64,000 nt of DNA from Saccharomonospora azurea NA-128 (GCF_000231055.2 NZ_CM001466.1:367811-431810); one strand, 5' to 3'. Positions 35,161-44,495 are shown, numbered from the stretch's first letter. A program made the numbers and translations. The notes: a model not told the origin generated them from the sequence alone.

Positions 35161-36657
35161 GTGGCAGCACACGGAGGACGGACGGCGCGATTGCTCGTCG
35201 CCGGGACGACGTCCGATGCGGGCAAGACCCTCGTGACCACCGGCCTGTGTCGGGCGTTCGCGCGGCGCGGATTGACGGTCGCTCCGTTCAAAGCGCAGAA
35301 CATGTCGAACAACTCGATGGTCTGCGCCGACGGCACCGAGATCGGACGGGCGCAGTGGGCCCAAGCTCTCGCCGCCCGGGCCGAACCCGAGGCCGCGATG
35401 AATCCGGTGCTGCTCAAGCCGGGTGGCGACCGGCGTAGCCACGTCGTCGTGATGGGCCGACCCGCGGGGCAGCTCGGTTCGGCGGAGTTCGTTGCCGGGC
35501 GCGCGCATCTCGCGGACGCCGCGTACACCGCGTACCGCGACCTGTCCTCGCGATTCGACCTCGTCGTCTGCGAGGGCGCGGGCAGCCCCGCCGAAATCAA
35601 CCTGCGGGCGGGGGACTACGTGAACATGGGTCTGGCCCGGCACGACGACGTCCCCACCGTGCTCGTCGGCGACATCGACCGCGGTGGTGTGTTCGCCGCG
35701 TTCTACGGCACCGTGGCGTTGCTGGAGCCCGACGACCAGTCGCTCGTCGCCGGTTTCATCGTGAACAAGTTCCGGGGCAACGAGACACTTCTCGCTCCTG
35801 GCCTGCGTCGGCTGGAGGAGCTCACCGGCCGTCGCGTCTACGGGACGGTGCCGTGGAGTCCCGACGTGTGGCTCGACTCCGAGGACACTCTGGGGATCGG
35901 CGACCGTTCGCACGCGGGGGAGGGCGCGCTCCGGGTCGCCGTCGTCCGGTTGCCCCGCATCAGCAACGTCACGGACCTCGATGCGCTCGGGCTGGAGCCG
36001 GACGTCGAGGTGATCTTCACCGCCGACCCGCACGACCTCGCCGATGCCGACCTCGTGGTCCTGCCCGGTACTCGCTCCACGGTCGCCGATCTGGCGTGGT
36101 TGCGCGCCCGGGGACTGGATCGGGCCGTGATACGCCACGCCGAGGCCGGACGTGCCGTGTTGGGTATCTGCGGCGGCTTTCAGATGCTCGGTCGCCACGT
36201 GCACGACCCCGAAGGAATCGAAACTCCCGAACCGGTGAGTGTGCCCGGTTTGGGCCTGCTGCCCGTGGAGACCACGTTCACACCGGACAAGACGCTCCGG
36301 AACTCGCACGGCACGGCGCTCGGTGCCGAGGTGTCCGGGTACGAGATCCACCACGGTCGCGTCACGTGCGACGCGGGCGTCCAGGAGTTCCTGGGTGGAG
36401 CCCGCGTCGGCGGCGTGCTGGGCACGATGTGGCACGGCAGCTTGGAATCCGACCCCCTGCGCACCGCCGTTTTGAACCTCGCCGCCAGGGCGCGCGGGCG
36501 TTCGTTCTCGGCCTCGGGTGTCAGTTTCGCGCGGAGCCGCGAGGCCCGGCTCGATCTGCTCGGCGATCTGGTCGAGCGGCATCTCGACGTCGACGCGCTG
36601 CTGGCACTCGCCCAACAGGGGCCGGCGCCCGTCCCGACGATCGGACCCTATGCATGA
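35161..36657 (+). CDS. cobQ: Cobyric acid synthase
   Basis: A 498-residue glutamine- and ATP-dependent amidase adding four amide groups to adenosylcobyrinic a,c-diamide. The dethiobiotin-synthetase-like domain (LLVAGTTSDAGKTLVTTGL, residues about 9-27; APFKAQNMSNNS; GAGSPAEINLRAGDYVNMG) precedes the glutamine amidotransferase domain with nucleophile Cys in LGICGGFQMLG and EIHHGRV near the end. The GTG at 35161 was chosen to match the family start. No riboswitch lies before it, unlike the two minus-strand cob operons. Confidence 0.95.
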   Translation: MAAHGGRTARLLVAGTTSDAGKTLVTTGLCRAFARRGLTVAPFKAQNMSNNSMVCADGTEIGRAQWAQALAARAEPEAAMNPVLLKPGGDRRSHVVVMGRPAGQLGSAEFVAGRAHLADAAYTAYRDLSSRFDLVVCEGAGSPAEINLRAGDYVNMGLARHDDVPTVLVGDIDRGGVFAAFYGTVALLEPDDQSLVAGFIVNKFRGNETLLAPGLRRLEELTGRRVYGTVPWSPDVWLDSEDTLGIGDRSHAGEGALRVAVVRLPRISNVTDLDALGLEPDVEVIFTADPHDLADADLVVLPGTRSTVADLAWLRARGLDRAVIRHAEAGRAVLGICGGFQMLGRHVHDPEGIETPEPVSVPGLGLLPVETTFTPDKTLRNSHGTALGAEVSGYEIHHGRVTCDAGVQEFLGGARVGGVLGTMWHGSLESDPLRTAVLNLAARARGRSFSASGVSFARSREARLDLLGDLVERHLDVDALLALAQQGPAPVPTIGPYA

Positions 36658-36734
36658 GCGCTGACGACCGAACGAGGGCATTCACGCGGACACGGTGCGC
36701 TGAGGCCCGGCCGACGTTCAGGCGGGTCCGGTGA
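36654..36734 (+). CDS. Possible 26-codon linker ORF between cobQ and cobK
   Basis: ATG at 36654 overlaps the cobQ stop (ATGA), and the in-frame TGA at 36732 overlaps a GTG at 36731 that is in frame with cobK. The predicted peptide is Arg/Thr-rich with no motif. It could permit ribosomes to pass from cobQ to cobK, or be chance. Its first 17 bases are also found on the minus strand at 49053-49069. Low confidence. Confidence 0.2.
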   Translation: MSADDRTRAFTRTRCAEARPTFRRVR

Positions 36735-36754
36735 CGAGAGGAGTGGCGACGTCC

Positions 36755-37492
36755 ATGAGCGTTCTGATCCTGGGTGGCACCGCCGAGGCACGCGAACTCG
36801 CGGCACGGCTCGTGGACACCGGCGTTCTCGTCGTGACGTCGCTGGCGGGCCGGGTCTCGCGTCCTCGGCTACCGGTCGGCGACGTGCGCGTGGGCGGTTT
36901 CGGTGGGGTCGACGGCCTCACCGCCTACCTGCGCGAGCACCGCGTGCGGGCGGTCGTGGACGCGACCCACCCGTTCGCCGTGGGCATCAGCCGCAACGCC
37001 GCCGAGGCATGCCCCCGCGCAGGTGTACCGCTGTTGCGGCTCGAACGGCCGGGTTGGGCGCGAACCGAGGGTTCCCGTGCCTGGCATTGGGTGGACGACC
37101 ATGACGCCGCGGCCCGGGCGGCCGCACGCTTGGGCCACAGGCCGTTCCTCACCGTCGGGCGGCAGTCTCTCGACAGGTTCGTCGGGCCGCTGCGTGACCA
37201 CGAGGCCCTCGTCCGCGTCGTCGATCCGCCCGAGATCGCGTTGCCACCGACGTGGCGACTGCTGTGCAGCCGGGGACCCTACGGTCTCGATGACGAGCGG
37301 GCGGTCATGGCCAAAGTCGACGTGTTGGTGACCAAGGATTCCGGCGGCACTCACACGGAAGCGAAACTCCTCGTCGCCGCCGCACGGGGCATCCCGGTCA
37401 TCGTCGTGCGGCGGACTCCGCCACCGGCGGGAGTGAAGGTCGTCTCCGACGTCGTCGTCGCCGTGGAGTGGGCACGAACGCGAGCACAATAG
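36755..37492 (+). CDS. cobK: Precorrin-6A reductase
   Basis: A 245-residue NADPH-dependent reductase producing precorrin-6[14 protein letters not shown]-like [18 protein letters not shown] at the N-terminus, [28 protein letters not shown]-like [13 protein letters not shown], and [18 protein letters not shown] are the diagnostic blocks. The ATG at 36755 fits family starts; a GTG at 36731 would add eight residues and couple to the upstream mini-ORF. The last 95 bases are antisense to the 3' end of cobD. Confidence 0.92.
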   Translation: MSVLILGGTAEARELAARLVDTGVLVVTSLAGRVSRPRLPVGDVRVGGFGGVDGLTAYLREHRVRAVVDATHPFAVGISRNAAEACPRAGVPLLRLERPGWARTEGSRAWHWVDDHDAAARAAARLGHRPFLTVGRQSLDRFVGPLRDHEALVRVVDPPEIALPPTWRLLCSRGPYGLDDERAVMAKVDVLVTKDSGGTHTEAKLLVAAARGIPVIVVRRTPPPAGVKVVSDVVVAVEWARTRAQ

Positions 37493-38441
37493 CGACCACG
37501 ACACTGACACCACCCGCTGCCCATGCGACCAGCGTGGCGAGCCGTGCCGCGCGCGGGAGTTCGGCGACTGTCGGAGCCGGGCCGTCGCCCAGCTCCGCGC
37601 GGTGCTCGACACGCGCGGCGTAGTGGTTGACCCCGCCGAGCGTGACACCGAGCGCGCCCGCGAAGGCCGCCTCGATGGGACCGGCGTTGGGGCTCGGGTG
37701 GCGAAAGGCATCGCGTTTCCAGACGCGCAGAGCGTCCGCACGGTCCCCGCCGACCGCCGGGGCCAGTGCCACTGCCAGCGCGGCGGCGACACGGGACGGC
37801 ATGAGGTTGGCGACGTCGTCGACGCGGGCACTGGCCCAGCCGAAGCGGCGGTAGCGGGGACTGCGGTGGCCGACCATCGCGTCGAGCGTGTTGACGGCCC
37901 GGTAGCCCACCAGCCCGGGGATGCCGAGCGTCGCGCCCCAAAGCAGGGGAGCGACGACGGCGTCGGAAGTGTTCTCCGCCAGCGATTCCACCGCAGCGCG
38001 GCTCACCCCGTCGGCGTCGAGGTGGCGTGGATCGCGACCGACCAGGTGGGTCACCTGCTCGCGCGCGGCTGCGAGGTTGCCACGTTCTAGCTGCGCGGCG
38101 ATGATCTCGCCCTCGCGCACGAGCGACCGGCCGCCGACCACGGTCCACGTCGCCGCGGCGGTGAGCAACGCCCTCGATGCCGGGGATCGGGCCGCACCCT
38201 GGGCCAGCGCGGCGACGGCGGCCAGGGGGACTACCACGGCCCCGTGGTGAACCACTCCGGACACCCGGCGGTCTCGGTACAGAACGGTCTCCAGCGCTCG
38301 CGCGTACTGGCCGAGTCCCGCCACCGGGTGGCAGCGGGCGGGATCGCCGAGGATTCGGTCCAGGACGAAGCCCAGGCCGAGTCCTACGGCCGTGGCGACA
38401 CGGGCAGTGGCACGCGACCGGTCGTTTCCGTGCGTACTCAC
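37398..38441 (-). CDS. cobD: Adenosylcobinamide-phosphate synthase CobD (CbiB family), with antisense-derived tail
   Basis: A 347-residue integral membrane protein that attaches aminopropanol (or its phosphate) to cobyric acid. [21 protein letters not shown] at the N-terminus, [18 protein letters not shown] and [19 protein letters not shown] are family signatures. The GTG start overlaps the cobA stop (GTGA). After the last hydrophobic segment ([10 protein letters not shown]) the frame runs on into a tail with eight consecutive Arg, encoded by the antisense of the cobK 3' end. Usual CbiB proteins end near the last helix, so this tail looks like read-through after loss of the original stop. Confidence 0.92.
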   Translation of the reverse strand: MSTHGNDRSRATARVATAVGLGLGFVLDRILGDPARCHPVAGLGQYARALETVLYRDRRVSGVVHHGAVVVPLAAVAALAQGAARSPASRALLTAAATWTVVGGRSLVREGEIIAAQLERGNLAAAREQVTHLVGRDPRHLDADGVSRAAVESLAENTSDAVVAPLLWGATLGIPGLVGYRAVNTLDAMVGHRSPRYRRFGWASARVDDVANLMPSRVAAALAVALAPAVGGDRADALRVWKRDAFRHPSPNAGPIEAAFAGALGVTLGGVNHYAARVEHRAELGDGPAPTVAELPRAARLATLVAWAAGGVSVVVAIVLAFVPTPRRRRRRRRPSLPPVAESAARR

Positions 38442-39418
38442 GGTTCGAGACCAGCCACAGCACCGATGACCGTCACGGCGGGAGCACCGATACCCGCGGC
38501 CGTCGCGTCGTCGACGATCTGGGCCAGGGAGCTGCGGACCACCCGTTGCGAGGCCAGCGTGGCGTCGGCCACCACCGCGCACGGGGTCGCGGGGTCGAGC
38601 CCACCCGAGACGAGTGCCGTGACGATCTCCGGGAGCGTGCGCACGCCCATGAGCACGACGAGTGTCGTTCCGGAGCGTGCCAGCGCGGTATAGTCCAGTG
38701 TGGACTTAGGGTGTCCCGGCGGTACATGGCCCGAGACGACCGTGAACCCCTGCACGAGTCCGCGATGGGTCACCGGGATACCGGCCACCGCGGGCCCGGC
38801 GATGCTCGACGTCACACCCGGCACCACACGCGTCGGGACACCGGCTTCCGCGCAGGCGATGACCTCCTCGAATCCGCGCCCGAAGACGAAAGAATCGCCG
38901 CCCTTGAGCCGCACGACTCGGCGGCCCGCCCGAGCGTGTTCGACGAGCAGCCGGTTGATCTCGTCCTGGCTCGTGGAACGGCCGTAAGGGATCTTCGAGA
39001 CGTCCAGGACCTGCGCGTCCGGGGATGCCCAGGCCACGGCCTCCCAGGGGGCCAGCCGGTCGGCGACGACGACATCGGCTTCCTCGATCGCCGACCGCCC
39101 GGCGACGGTGACCAAGCCGGGGTCGCCCGGCCCCGCACCGACGAGCGTGACCTGCCCGGTGCGGTCCTCCGGAGTGGGGGCGGGTTCCGGTCGTCGTAGG
39201 GCGGCGGCGCGCACCACGACGTCGAACGACGATCCGTCGGGAGTCGTCGAAACCCACGTCAGCAGACCGCGGTGCGCGAGATCCTCCACCGCCGCGCACA
39301 CCGTAGGTGCGGCGACCGTGACGTCGGCGCCCTCGCGCAGCAGCGCGCTCACCGTGGCGACGGCGGCCTCGCTGCCGTCGGTGACGAGCACCGATCGACC
39401 GGTGACATTCAGCTCCAC
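38438..39418 (-). CDS. cobA: Uroporphyrinogen-III C-methyltransferase with vestigial siroheme-synthase domain
   Basis: A 326-residue protein. From about residue 88 it is a complete SUMT (VTLVGAGPGDPGLVTVAG; VVADRLAP; RLKGGDSFVFGRGFEE; VVPGVTSSIAGPAVAGIPVTHRG), making precorrin-2, the entry to the pathway. The first 85 residues (VTGRSVLVTDGSEAAVATVS, then GADVTVAAP) resemble the NAD-binding dehydrogenase domain of CysG but lack its GGG nucleotide motif and the ferrochelatase part. The domain is probably a non-catalytic relic. The GTG start lies inside the end of cobBC. Confidence 0.92.
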   Translation of the reverse strand: MELNVTGRSVLVTDGSEAAVATVSALLREGADVTVAAPTVCAAVEDLAHRGLLTWVSTTPDGSSFDVVVRAAALRRPEPAPTPEDRTGQVTLVGAGPGDPGLVTVAGRSAIEEADVVVADRLAPWEAVAWASPDAQVLDVSKIPYGRSTSQDEINRLLVEHARAGRRVVRLKGGDSFVFGRGFEEVIACAEAGVPTRVVPGVTSSIAGPAVAGIPVTHRGLVQGFTVVSGHVPPGHPKSTLDYTALARSGTTLVVLMGVRTLPEIVTALVSGGLDPATPCAVVADATLASQRVVRSSLAQIVDDATAAGIGAPAVTVIGAVAGLEP

Positions 39419-41832
39419 GTGTCCTTGCTCCTCAACGTGGTCAACAGCTGCCGGGTGGCGGTGGGCTCGCGCACCGCGAGGCGAGCCCAGGTGCCGTCCA
39501 GGCCGGGGAACGTGTCAGCTCGGCGGACGGCGATGCCCACGGTACGCAGCCACGCGTGTGTTCCCCGGCCCAGCCTGGCGAGTACGAAGGGGGCAGCGGA
39601 GCCGGTGACCTCGACGCCGAGTTCGGCCAGTCCGTCGACGAGGATTCGGCGTTCTCGCACAGCACGTCGGGCTCGCTGTGCCTGTTCGGCGAGGGCGTCC
39701 GGTCCGCTGGCGGCGACGACGGCGGCGAGCGCCGGACCTCCGACCGACCACGGCGGTTGTTGCGCGCTCAGCTCGGCCACGACGGCGGGGTCCCCGACGA
39801 CGTAACCGGCGCGGATACCCGGCATCGACCACAGCTTGGTCAGACTGCGGATGACCACGAGGCCAGGCGAGTGCTCGGAAGTCAGCGTCTCCGACTCACC
39901 GGGGACGAAATCCATGAACGCTTCGTCGACGACCACGACGCGTCCCGGGCGCATGAGCGACCGCAAGACGTCCGCCGAGTGCAGGCGGCCCGTCGGATTC
40001 GTGGGGTTGCCGACGACGACGAGATCGGCGTCGTCCGGGACGAGTGCCGGATCGAGAGTGAACCCGTCCTCGGGGCGGCACAGGACGTGGCCGACCTCGT
40101 GGCCGGCCGCGCGCAGTGCCACGTCCGGCTCGGTGAACTGCGGATGCACCACCACGGGGTGTCGCCACGGACGCGCCCGCGCCACCAGGACGAACGCCTC
40201 TGCCGCACCCGCGGTGAGCAGAACGTCGGTGCGATCCCGGCCATGGCGCCGGGCAACGGCCTCGTGGGCCTCGCTTGCGTCGGGATAGCGGGTGGACGCC
40301 GCGACACCCGCGTGCAGTGCGTCCTCCAACCAGCCCGGCCGGGGGAGGTGACTGACGTTGACGGCGAAGTCGAGCAGTCCGTCCCCGGCTTCGACGTCGC
40401 CGTGGTGGCGCAGCGGGTCGGTGAGCGCCACGTCGAGCACGGGAGTGACCGACAGACTTGGCGGCGGGCCGGGGGCGCGCTGGTGGGCACTCCCGGCGTG
40501 GACGGCGTCGGCGAATCGCTGGGCCTGGTCGGGATGGCCCGCCCAGTGCACGTGCAGGTACGAGGCGGACAGTGTCGGGCCGCCGAATCCCGCGGGCATA
40601 CCGTCGACACTCCACACTGGACGCTCACCGTGTACCGGTGTGACCGTGGTGCGATGGAACTCGTGTGCGGTGGTGGACGTTCCCGCCTCACCGAGCAGCT
40701 GGTCCGGTCCGAGCACGGGACGCCGGTAGGCGAGCGTGAGACGCGGGGTCAGGACCGCTTCCGCGTCCAGCGCCCCGACCATCGGGTGCCCGTCCACGCT
40801 GCGGCACAGGTACAGCAGTCCGGCGCATTCGGCCACGGTCGGAACACCGTCGAGCACCGCCTCCCGAAGGTCGGCGCGCAGGCTCGTGTTGGCGGACAGC
40901 GCGGCGGCGTGCACCTCCGGAAACCCGCCACCGAGGTACAGCCCACGTGTGCCCGGGGGTAGGTGCGGATCGTGGGCCGGGTCGAACGTCGCGATGGTGC
41001 AGCCGGCCGCTTCGAGCAGCTCGGTCGTCTCGGCGTATCGGAACGTGAAGACCCGTCCCGCCGCCACGGCCACGACGGGCGAGTCGTTCGTGGCAGGACG
41101 CACGTGAGCGGCGGGGTTCCAGGGTTGCGCGTCGAGGTCGGGTGCTCCGTCGGCGAGTTCGAGGACGGCGTCGAGGTCGACGTGTTCGGCGACCCGCTCG
41201 GCCAGGGACTCCAGTGCCGCCGCGGCCTGTGCCCGTTCGGCGGCGGGGACGAGGCCGAGGTGTCGTGACGGGGCGCTGACGTGGTCGTCGCGGTGCAGAA
41301 TGCCGAGCACCGGTACCCCCATGGCTTCCACTGCCGTCGCCGCCTCCGCCGCGTGGCGCGGTGAACCGGCCTTGTTCAGCACGACACCTGCGATGGTGAG
41401 GCCGGGCTGGAACGTGCGCATGCCGTGCACGACCGCGCCGATACTGCGTGAGGCGTGCGAGATGTCGACGACGAGGACGACCGGGGTGCGGGTGAGCGTC
41501 GCGATGTGAGCCGTCGACGCGAAACCCGCTCCGCCGATCTGCCCGTCGAACAGACCCATGGCCCCTTCCACCACAGCGACGTCCGCGCCCCGCGAGCCGT
41601 GCTGCAGCAGGGGGACGACCAGTGACTCACCGACCAGGTGCGGGTCGAGGTTGCGTCCGGGGCGGCCGGTGGCGAGAGCGTGGTAGCCGGGATCGATGTA
41701 GTCGGGTCCCACCTTGTGGCCGGAGACTGCGAGTCCCCGTCGAGCCAGGGCAGCCATGAGGCCGGTGGCGAGGGTGGTTTTGCCATGCCCTGAGGCGGGA
41801 GCCGCGACGAGAATGCGCGGAAGCTTCACCAC
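39409..41832 (-). CDS. cobBC: CobB-CobC fusion: cobyrinate a,c-diamide synthase plus threonine-phosphate-decarboxylase-like aminotransferase
   Basis: An 807-residue fusion. The N-terminal half (about 1-455) is CobB: P-loop APASGHGKTT (11-20), HKVGPDYIDPGYH, VEGAMGLFDG, and the amidotransferase Cys near residue 336 in VAECAGLLYLC. After a Pro-rich linker, about residues 480-807 are a class I/II aminotransferase: DFAVNVSHLPRPGW, VVGNPTNPTGRL, and PLP Lys near 665 in SLTKLWSMPGIRAGY, as in CobC/CobD(Salmonella), which supplies the aminopropanol arm. Separate genes are usual; the fusion joins ring amidation and linker synthesis. GTG at 41832 or 41829. Confidence 0.93.
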   Translation of the reverse strand: MVKLPRILVAAPASGHGKTTLATGLMAALARRGLAVSGHKVGPDYIDPGYHALATGRPGRNLDPHLVGESLVVPLLQHGSRGADVAVVEGAMGLFDGQIGGAGFASTAHIATLTRTPVVLVVDISHASRSIGAVVHGMRTFQPGLTIAGVVLNKAGSPRHAAEAATAVEAMGVPVLGILHRDDHVSAPSRHLGLVPAAERAQAAAALESLAERVAEHVDLDAVLELADGAPDLDAQPWNPAAHVRPATNDSPVVAVAAGRVFTFRYAETTELLEAAGCTIATFDPAHDPHLPPGTRGLYLGGGFPEVHAAALSANTSLRADLREAVLDGVPTVAECAGLLYLCRSVDGHPMVGALDAEAVLTPRLTLAYRRPVLGPDQLLGEAGTSTTAHEFHRTTVTPVHGERPVWSVDGMPAGFGGPTLSASYLHVHWAGHPDQAQRFADAVHAGSAHQRAPGPPPSLSVTPVLDVALTDPLRHHGDVEAGDGLLDFAVNVSHLPRPGWLEDALHAGVAASTRYPDASEAHEAVARRHGRDRTDVLLTAGAAEAFVLVARARPWRHPVVVHPQFTEPDVALRAAGHEVGHVLCRPEDGFTLDPALVPDDADLVVVGNPTNPTGRLHSADVLRSLMRPGRVVVVDEAFMDFVPGESETLTSEHSPGLVVIRSLTKLWSMPGIRAGYVVGDPAVVAELSAQQPPWSVGGPALAAVVAASGPDALAEQAQRARRAVRERRILVDGLAELGVEVTGSAAPFVLARLGRGTHAWLRTVGIAVRRADTFPGLDGTWARLAVREPTATRQLLTTLRSKDTWS

Positions 41833-42440
41833 TCGATGCCTCGCTGCCCCTTCTGCCCGACGTCCATCGGGTGTTTGACGTGGTGCATCTCGGTGACGAG
41901 GTCGGCCGCCTCGATCAAACGCTGGTCCGCTCGCCGACCGGTCACGACCACGTGTTGGTGCCCGGGCCGGTTCGTCAGCGTCTCCACGACGTCATCCACG
42001 TCGACCCAACCCCACTGCATCGGGTAGGTGAACTCGTCGAGCACGTAGAGCTGGTGGCGTTCGGAGGCCAGTCTGCGTTTGATCTCGGCCCAGCCCTCGG
42101 CCGCCGCGGCGGCGTGGTCGGCCTCGGTCCCGGACTTGCGCCTCCACGACCAACCCGAACCCATCTTGTGCCACTCGACGGGACCGCCTTCGCCGGTCTC
42201 GGCGTTCAGTGCGGCGAGTCGTTCGAGGACGGTCTGCTCACCGATGCGCCACTTGGCCGACTTCACGAACTGGAACACGCCGATGTCCCAGCCCTGGTTC
42301 CAGGCGCGCAGCGCCAGCCCGAACGCGGCGGTCGACTTTCCCTTGCCGTTGCCGGTGTGAATCATCAGCAACGGACGGTTGCGTCGTTGGCGGGTGGTGA
42401 GACCGTCGTCCGGCACGACCAGTGGTGTGCCTCGGGGCAT
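41826..42440 (-). CDS. cobO: Cob(I)yrinic acid a,c-diamide adenosyltransferase
   Basis: A 204-residue CobA/CobO-type ATP:corrinoid adenosyltransferase. The N-terminal P-loop is HTGNGKGKSTAAFGLALRA; VFQFVKSAKWRIGE, VLDEFTYPMQWGWVD and VVTGRRADQRLIEAADLVTEM are family motifs, with HPMDVGQKGQRGIEW at the end. It attaches the 5'-deoxyadenosyl group to Co(I) corrinoids. The ATG shares one base with the chlID stop. Confidence 0.95.
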   Translation of the reverse strand: MPRGTPLVVPDDGLTTRQRRNRPLLMIHTGNGKGKSTAAFGLALRAWNQGWDIGVFQFVKSAKWRIGEQTVLERLAALNAETGEGGPVEWHKMGSGWSWRRKSGTEADHAAAAAEGWAEIKRRLASERHQLYVLDEFTYPMQWGWVDVDDVVETLTNRPGHQHVVVTGRRADQRLIEAADLVTEMHHVKHPMDVGQKGQRGIEW

Positions 42441-44443
42441 CAGGCCACCCCCCGGCGAGGGGCGGTAACGCTGCGGACTACGCCGGTGAGGCCGTCCGCG
42501 GTGACCTCGCCCAACGGGATGTGCTCGGCACGGAGGTGGTCGGCGAGCTGTGCAGCCAGTCCCATCCGGAAGCGGCCGGTCTCGCAGTCGACCACAGCAC
42601 TGTGGACTCCGGTCATGGCGAGGTGCCGGGCCACGATGTGTGCGCGCCTCAACGGGTCGCGTCCGGACGTGGCCCGGCCGTCCGTCACCACCACCAACAG
42701 CGGCCTGCGAGTCGGGTCCCGCAGCGCCTCGCGCCGCAGCAGTTCCGCCGAACACTTCAGGCCTTCGGCCAGGGGGGTGCGTCCTCCCGCGGGGAGATCG
42801 GCAAGGCGGCGCGAGGCGACGTCCACCGAACTCGTGGGCGGCAGCGTCACCTCGGCGCCGTGTCGCCGGAAAGTCACGAGTGCCACTGTGTCGCGACGGC
42901 GGTAGGCGTCCAGCAGTAGCGAGAGAACAGCGGTCTTGACCTGTTCCATGCGGCGGCGAGCGGCCATCGAACCGGAGGCGTCGACGCACAGCAGCACGAG
43001 ATTCGATTCGCGGCCCAGAGCGTCGGCACGGCGCAGGTCATCGGGGGTGACGATCAAGCCACGGCGACCGATGAGACCACCGCGCCGTCGCTGGTGCGGC
43101 GCGGCCGCAACGATGGTGCCCGCGAGGTGTAGCCGGTCGTGCGCGCGCCCGTCGCGCCGCGACCCGATCACCGTGCCCTGAGGGGTCCGTGCGCGTGAGC
43201 GGCGCCCGGACTGGCCTTCTCCGGTGCCACGCACGACGAGCATGGGCGCCCGGCCTGGTCGACCGACCGCCGAGACCGAGGTGCGGGTCGGCGCGGCGGG
43301 CTCGTGGGGCTGTGATCCCTCCTGCGTGGAGGTGCCGCCCGACTGTGACGAGGGTGGCGCGCCGTCACCGGCGCCCCCCTCGGGTGGTTCGTCGGCTCCG
43401 CCATCGGGACCCGGGCCGTCAGGCTCGGGGTCTTCGGGGCCGAGCAGGTCGTCGAGCCGGTCTTCGTCGAGCCCCGGTTCGTCGAAGGGGTTGCGGCGAC
43501 GGCGGTGTGGCAGCGCGAGCCGGGCCGCGGCGCGGATGTCGTCGCGAGTGACGTGGGTTCGGCCCTGCCAGGCGGCGTGGGCGGCCGCCGTCCGGGCGGT
43601 CACGAGGTCGGCGCGTAGGCCGTCGACGTCGAACGCGGCACAGATTTCGGTGACGGTCGTGAGCGTGTCGTCGGTCAGCGCGATCGTGCCCGCGAGGCGG
43701 CGAGCAGCGGCGAGGCGCTCGCGGAGGCTGCGTTGCGCGGCCTCCCAGCGTGCGGCGAACCCGGCCGGATCGGCGTCGAAGGCCAGGCGACGTCGCACGA
43801 CGTCCGCGCGCACGGCGGGATCTCGGGGTGCGGCGACCTCGACGGTCAGACCGAACCGGTCGAGCAGCTGGGGGCGGAGTTCCCCCTCTTCGGGGTTCAT
43901 CGTGCCGATGAGCACGAACCGCGCGGCATGTTCCACCGAGACACCGTCTCGTTCGACGCTCACGCGGCCGGTGGCGGCCGCGTCCAGCAGCAGGTCGACG
44001 AGATGGTCGGGCAGCAGGTTGATCTCGTCGACGTACAGCAGGCCGCGGTGGGCACGGGCGAGAAGGCCGGGTTCGAACTCCACGACGCCTTCACGTAGGG
44101 CCTTGTCGAGGTGCAGCGTGCCGGTGACCCGGTCGTCACCGGCACCGGCTGGGAGCTCGACCAGTCGCACGGGGCGGGTGACGACGACGGCGGTGTCCGG
44201 TGCGAAGGGGCCGTCAGGGGAGACCGCATGCGGATCGCCCGGGTCGACGGAGAAACGGTCGCCCTCGTACACGGAAACCGGTGGGAGTACCTCGGCGAGG
44301 CCGCGCACCGTCGTCGTTTTCGCGGTGCCCTTCTCGCCACGCACGAGAACGCCGCCGATGAGCGGGTCGATCGCGGTGAGAGAGAGGGCGAGGGTCATGT
44401 CGTCGGAGCCGACGACAGCCGAAAAGGGGTACTGCACTGGCAT
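42440..44443 (-). CDS. chlID: Fused chelatase AAA+/VWA subunit (ChlI-ChlD type), cobaltochelatase partner
   Basis: A 667-residue motor for the chelatase. The AAA+ domain has Walker A GEKGTAKT (36-43), Walker B-region GLLYVDEINLLPDHLVD and IGTMNPEEGELRPQLLDRFG. A long acidic/Pro-rich linker (about 310-400) leads to a VWA domain with MIDAS DASGSM near residue 488 and VVTDGRATSGRD. In actinobacteria without CobS/CobT this fusion serves CobN. The ATG at 44443 has GGAG upstream; an in-frame extension to 44542 was rejected because it is riboswitch sequence. Confidence 0.92.
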   Translation of the reverse strand: MPVQYPFSAVVGSDDMTLALSLTAIDPLIGGVLVRGEKGTAKTTTVRGLAEVLPPVSVYEGDRFSVDPGDPHAVSPDGPFAPDTAVVVTRPVRLVELPAGAGDDRVTGTLHLDKALREGVVEFEPGLLARAHRGLLYVDEINLLPDHLVDLLLDAAATGRVSVERDGVSVEHAARFVLIGTMNPEEGELRPQLLDRFGLTVEVAAPRDPAVRADVVRRRLAFDADPAGFAARWEAAQRSLRERLAAARRLAGTIALTDDTLTTVTEICAAFDVDGLRADLVTARTAAAHAAWQGRTHVTRDDIRAAARLALPHRRRRNPFDEPGLDEDRLDDLLGPEDPEPDGPGPDGGADEPPEGGAGDGAPPSSQSGGTSTQEGSQPHEPAAPTRTSVSAVGRPGRAPMLVVRGTGEGQSGRRSRARTPQGTVIGSRRDGRAHDRLHLAGTIVAAAPHQRRRGGLIGRRGLIVTPDDLRRADALGRESNLVLLCVDASGSMAARRRMEQVKTAVLSLLLDAYRRRDTVALVTFRRHGAEVTLPPTSSVDVASRRLADLPAGGRTPLAEGLKCSAELLRREALRDPTRRPLLVVVTDGRATSGRDPLRRAHIVARHLAMTGVHSAVVDCETGRFRMGLAAQLADHLRAEHIPLGEVTADGLTGVVRSVTAPRRGVA

Positions 44444-44473
44444 GTAGGGCTCCCGCTCGATCTGCCATGTGTT

Positions 44474-44495
44474 CCCGGACACGGGCGTGTCCGGG
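44474..44495 (-). promoter_or_regulatory. Expression-platform hairpin before chlID
   Basis: A perfect 10-bp stem, CCCGGACACG and CGTGTCCGGG around two bases, lies between the riboswitch core and the chlID ATG, 31 bases upstream of the start. It is placed to mediate the riboswitch decision, as a terminator or a ribosome-site sequestering partner; no U-tract follows, which favours translational control. Confidence 0.6.
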
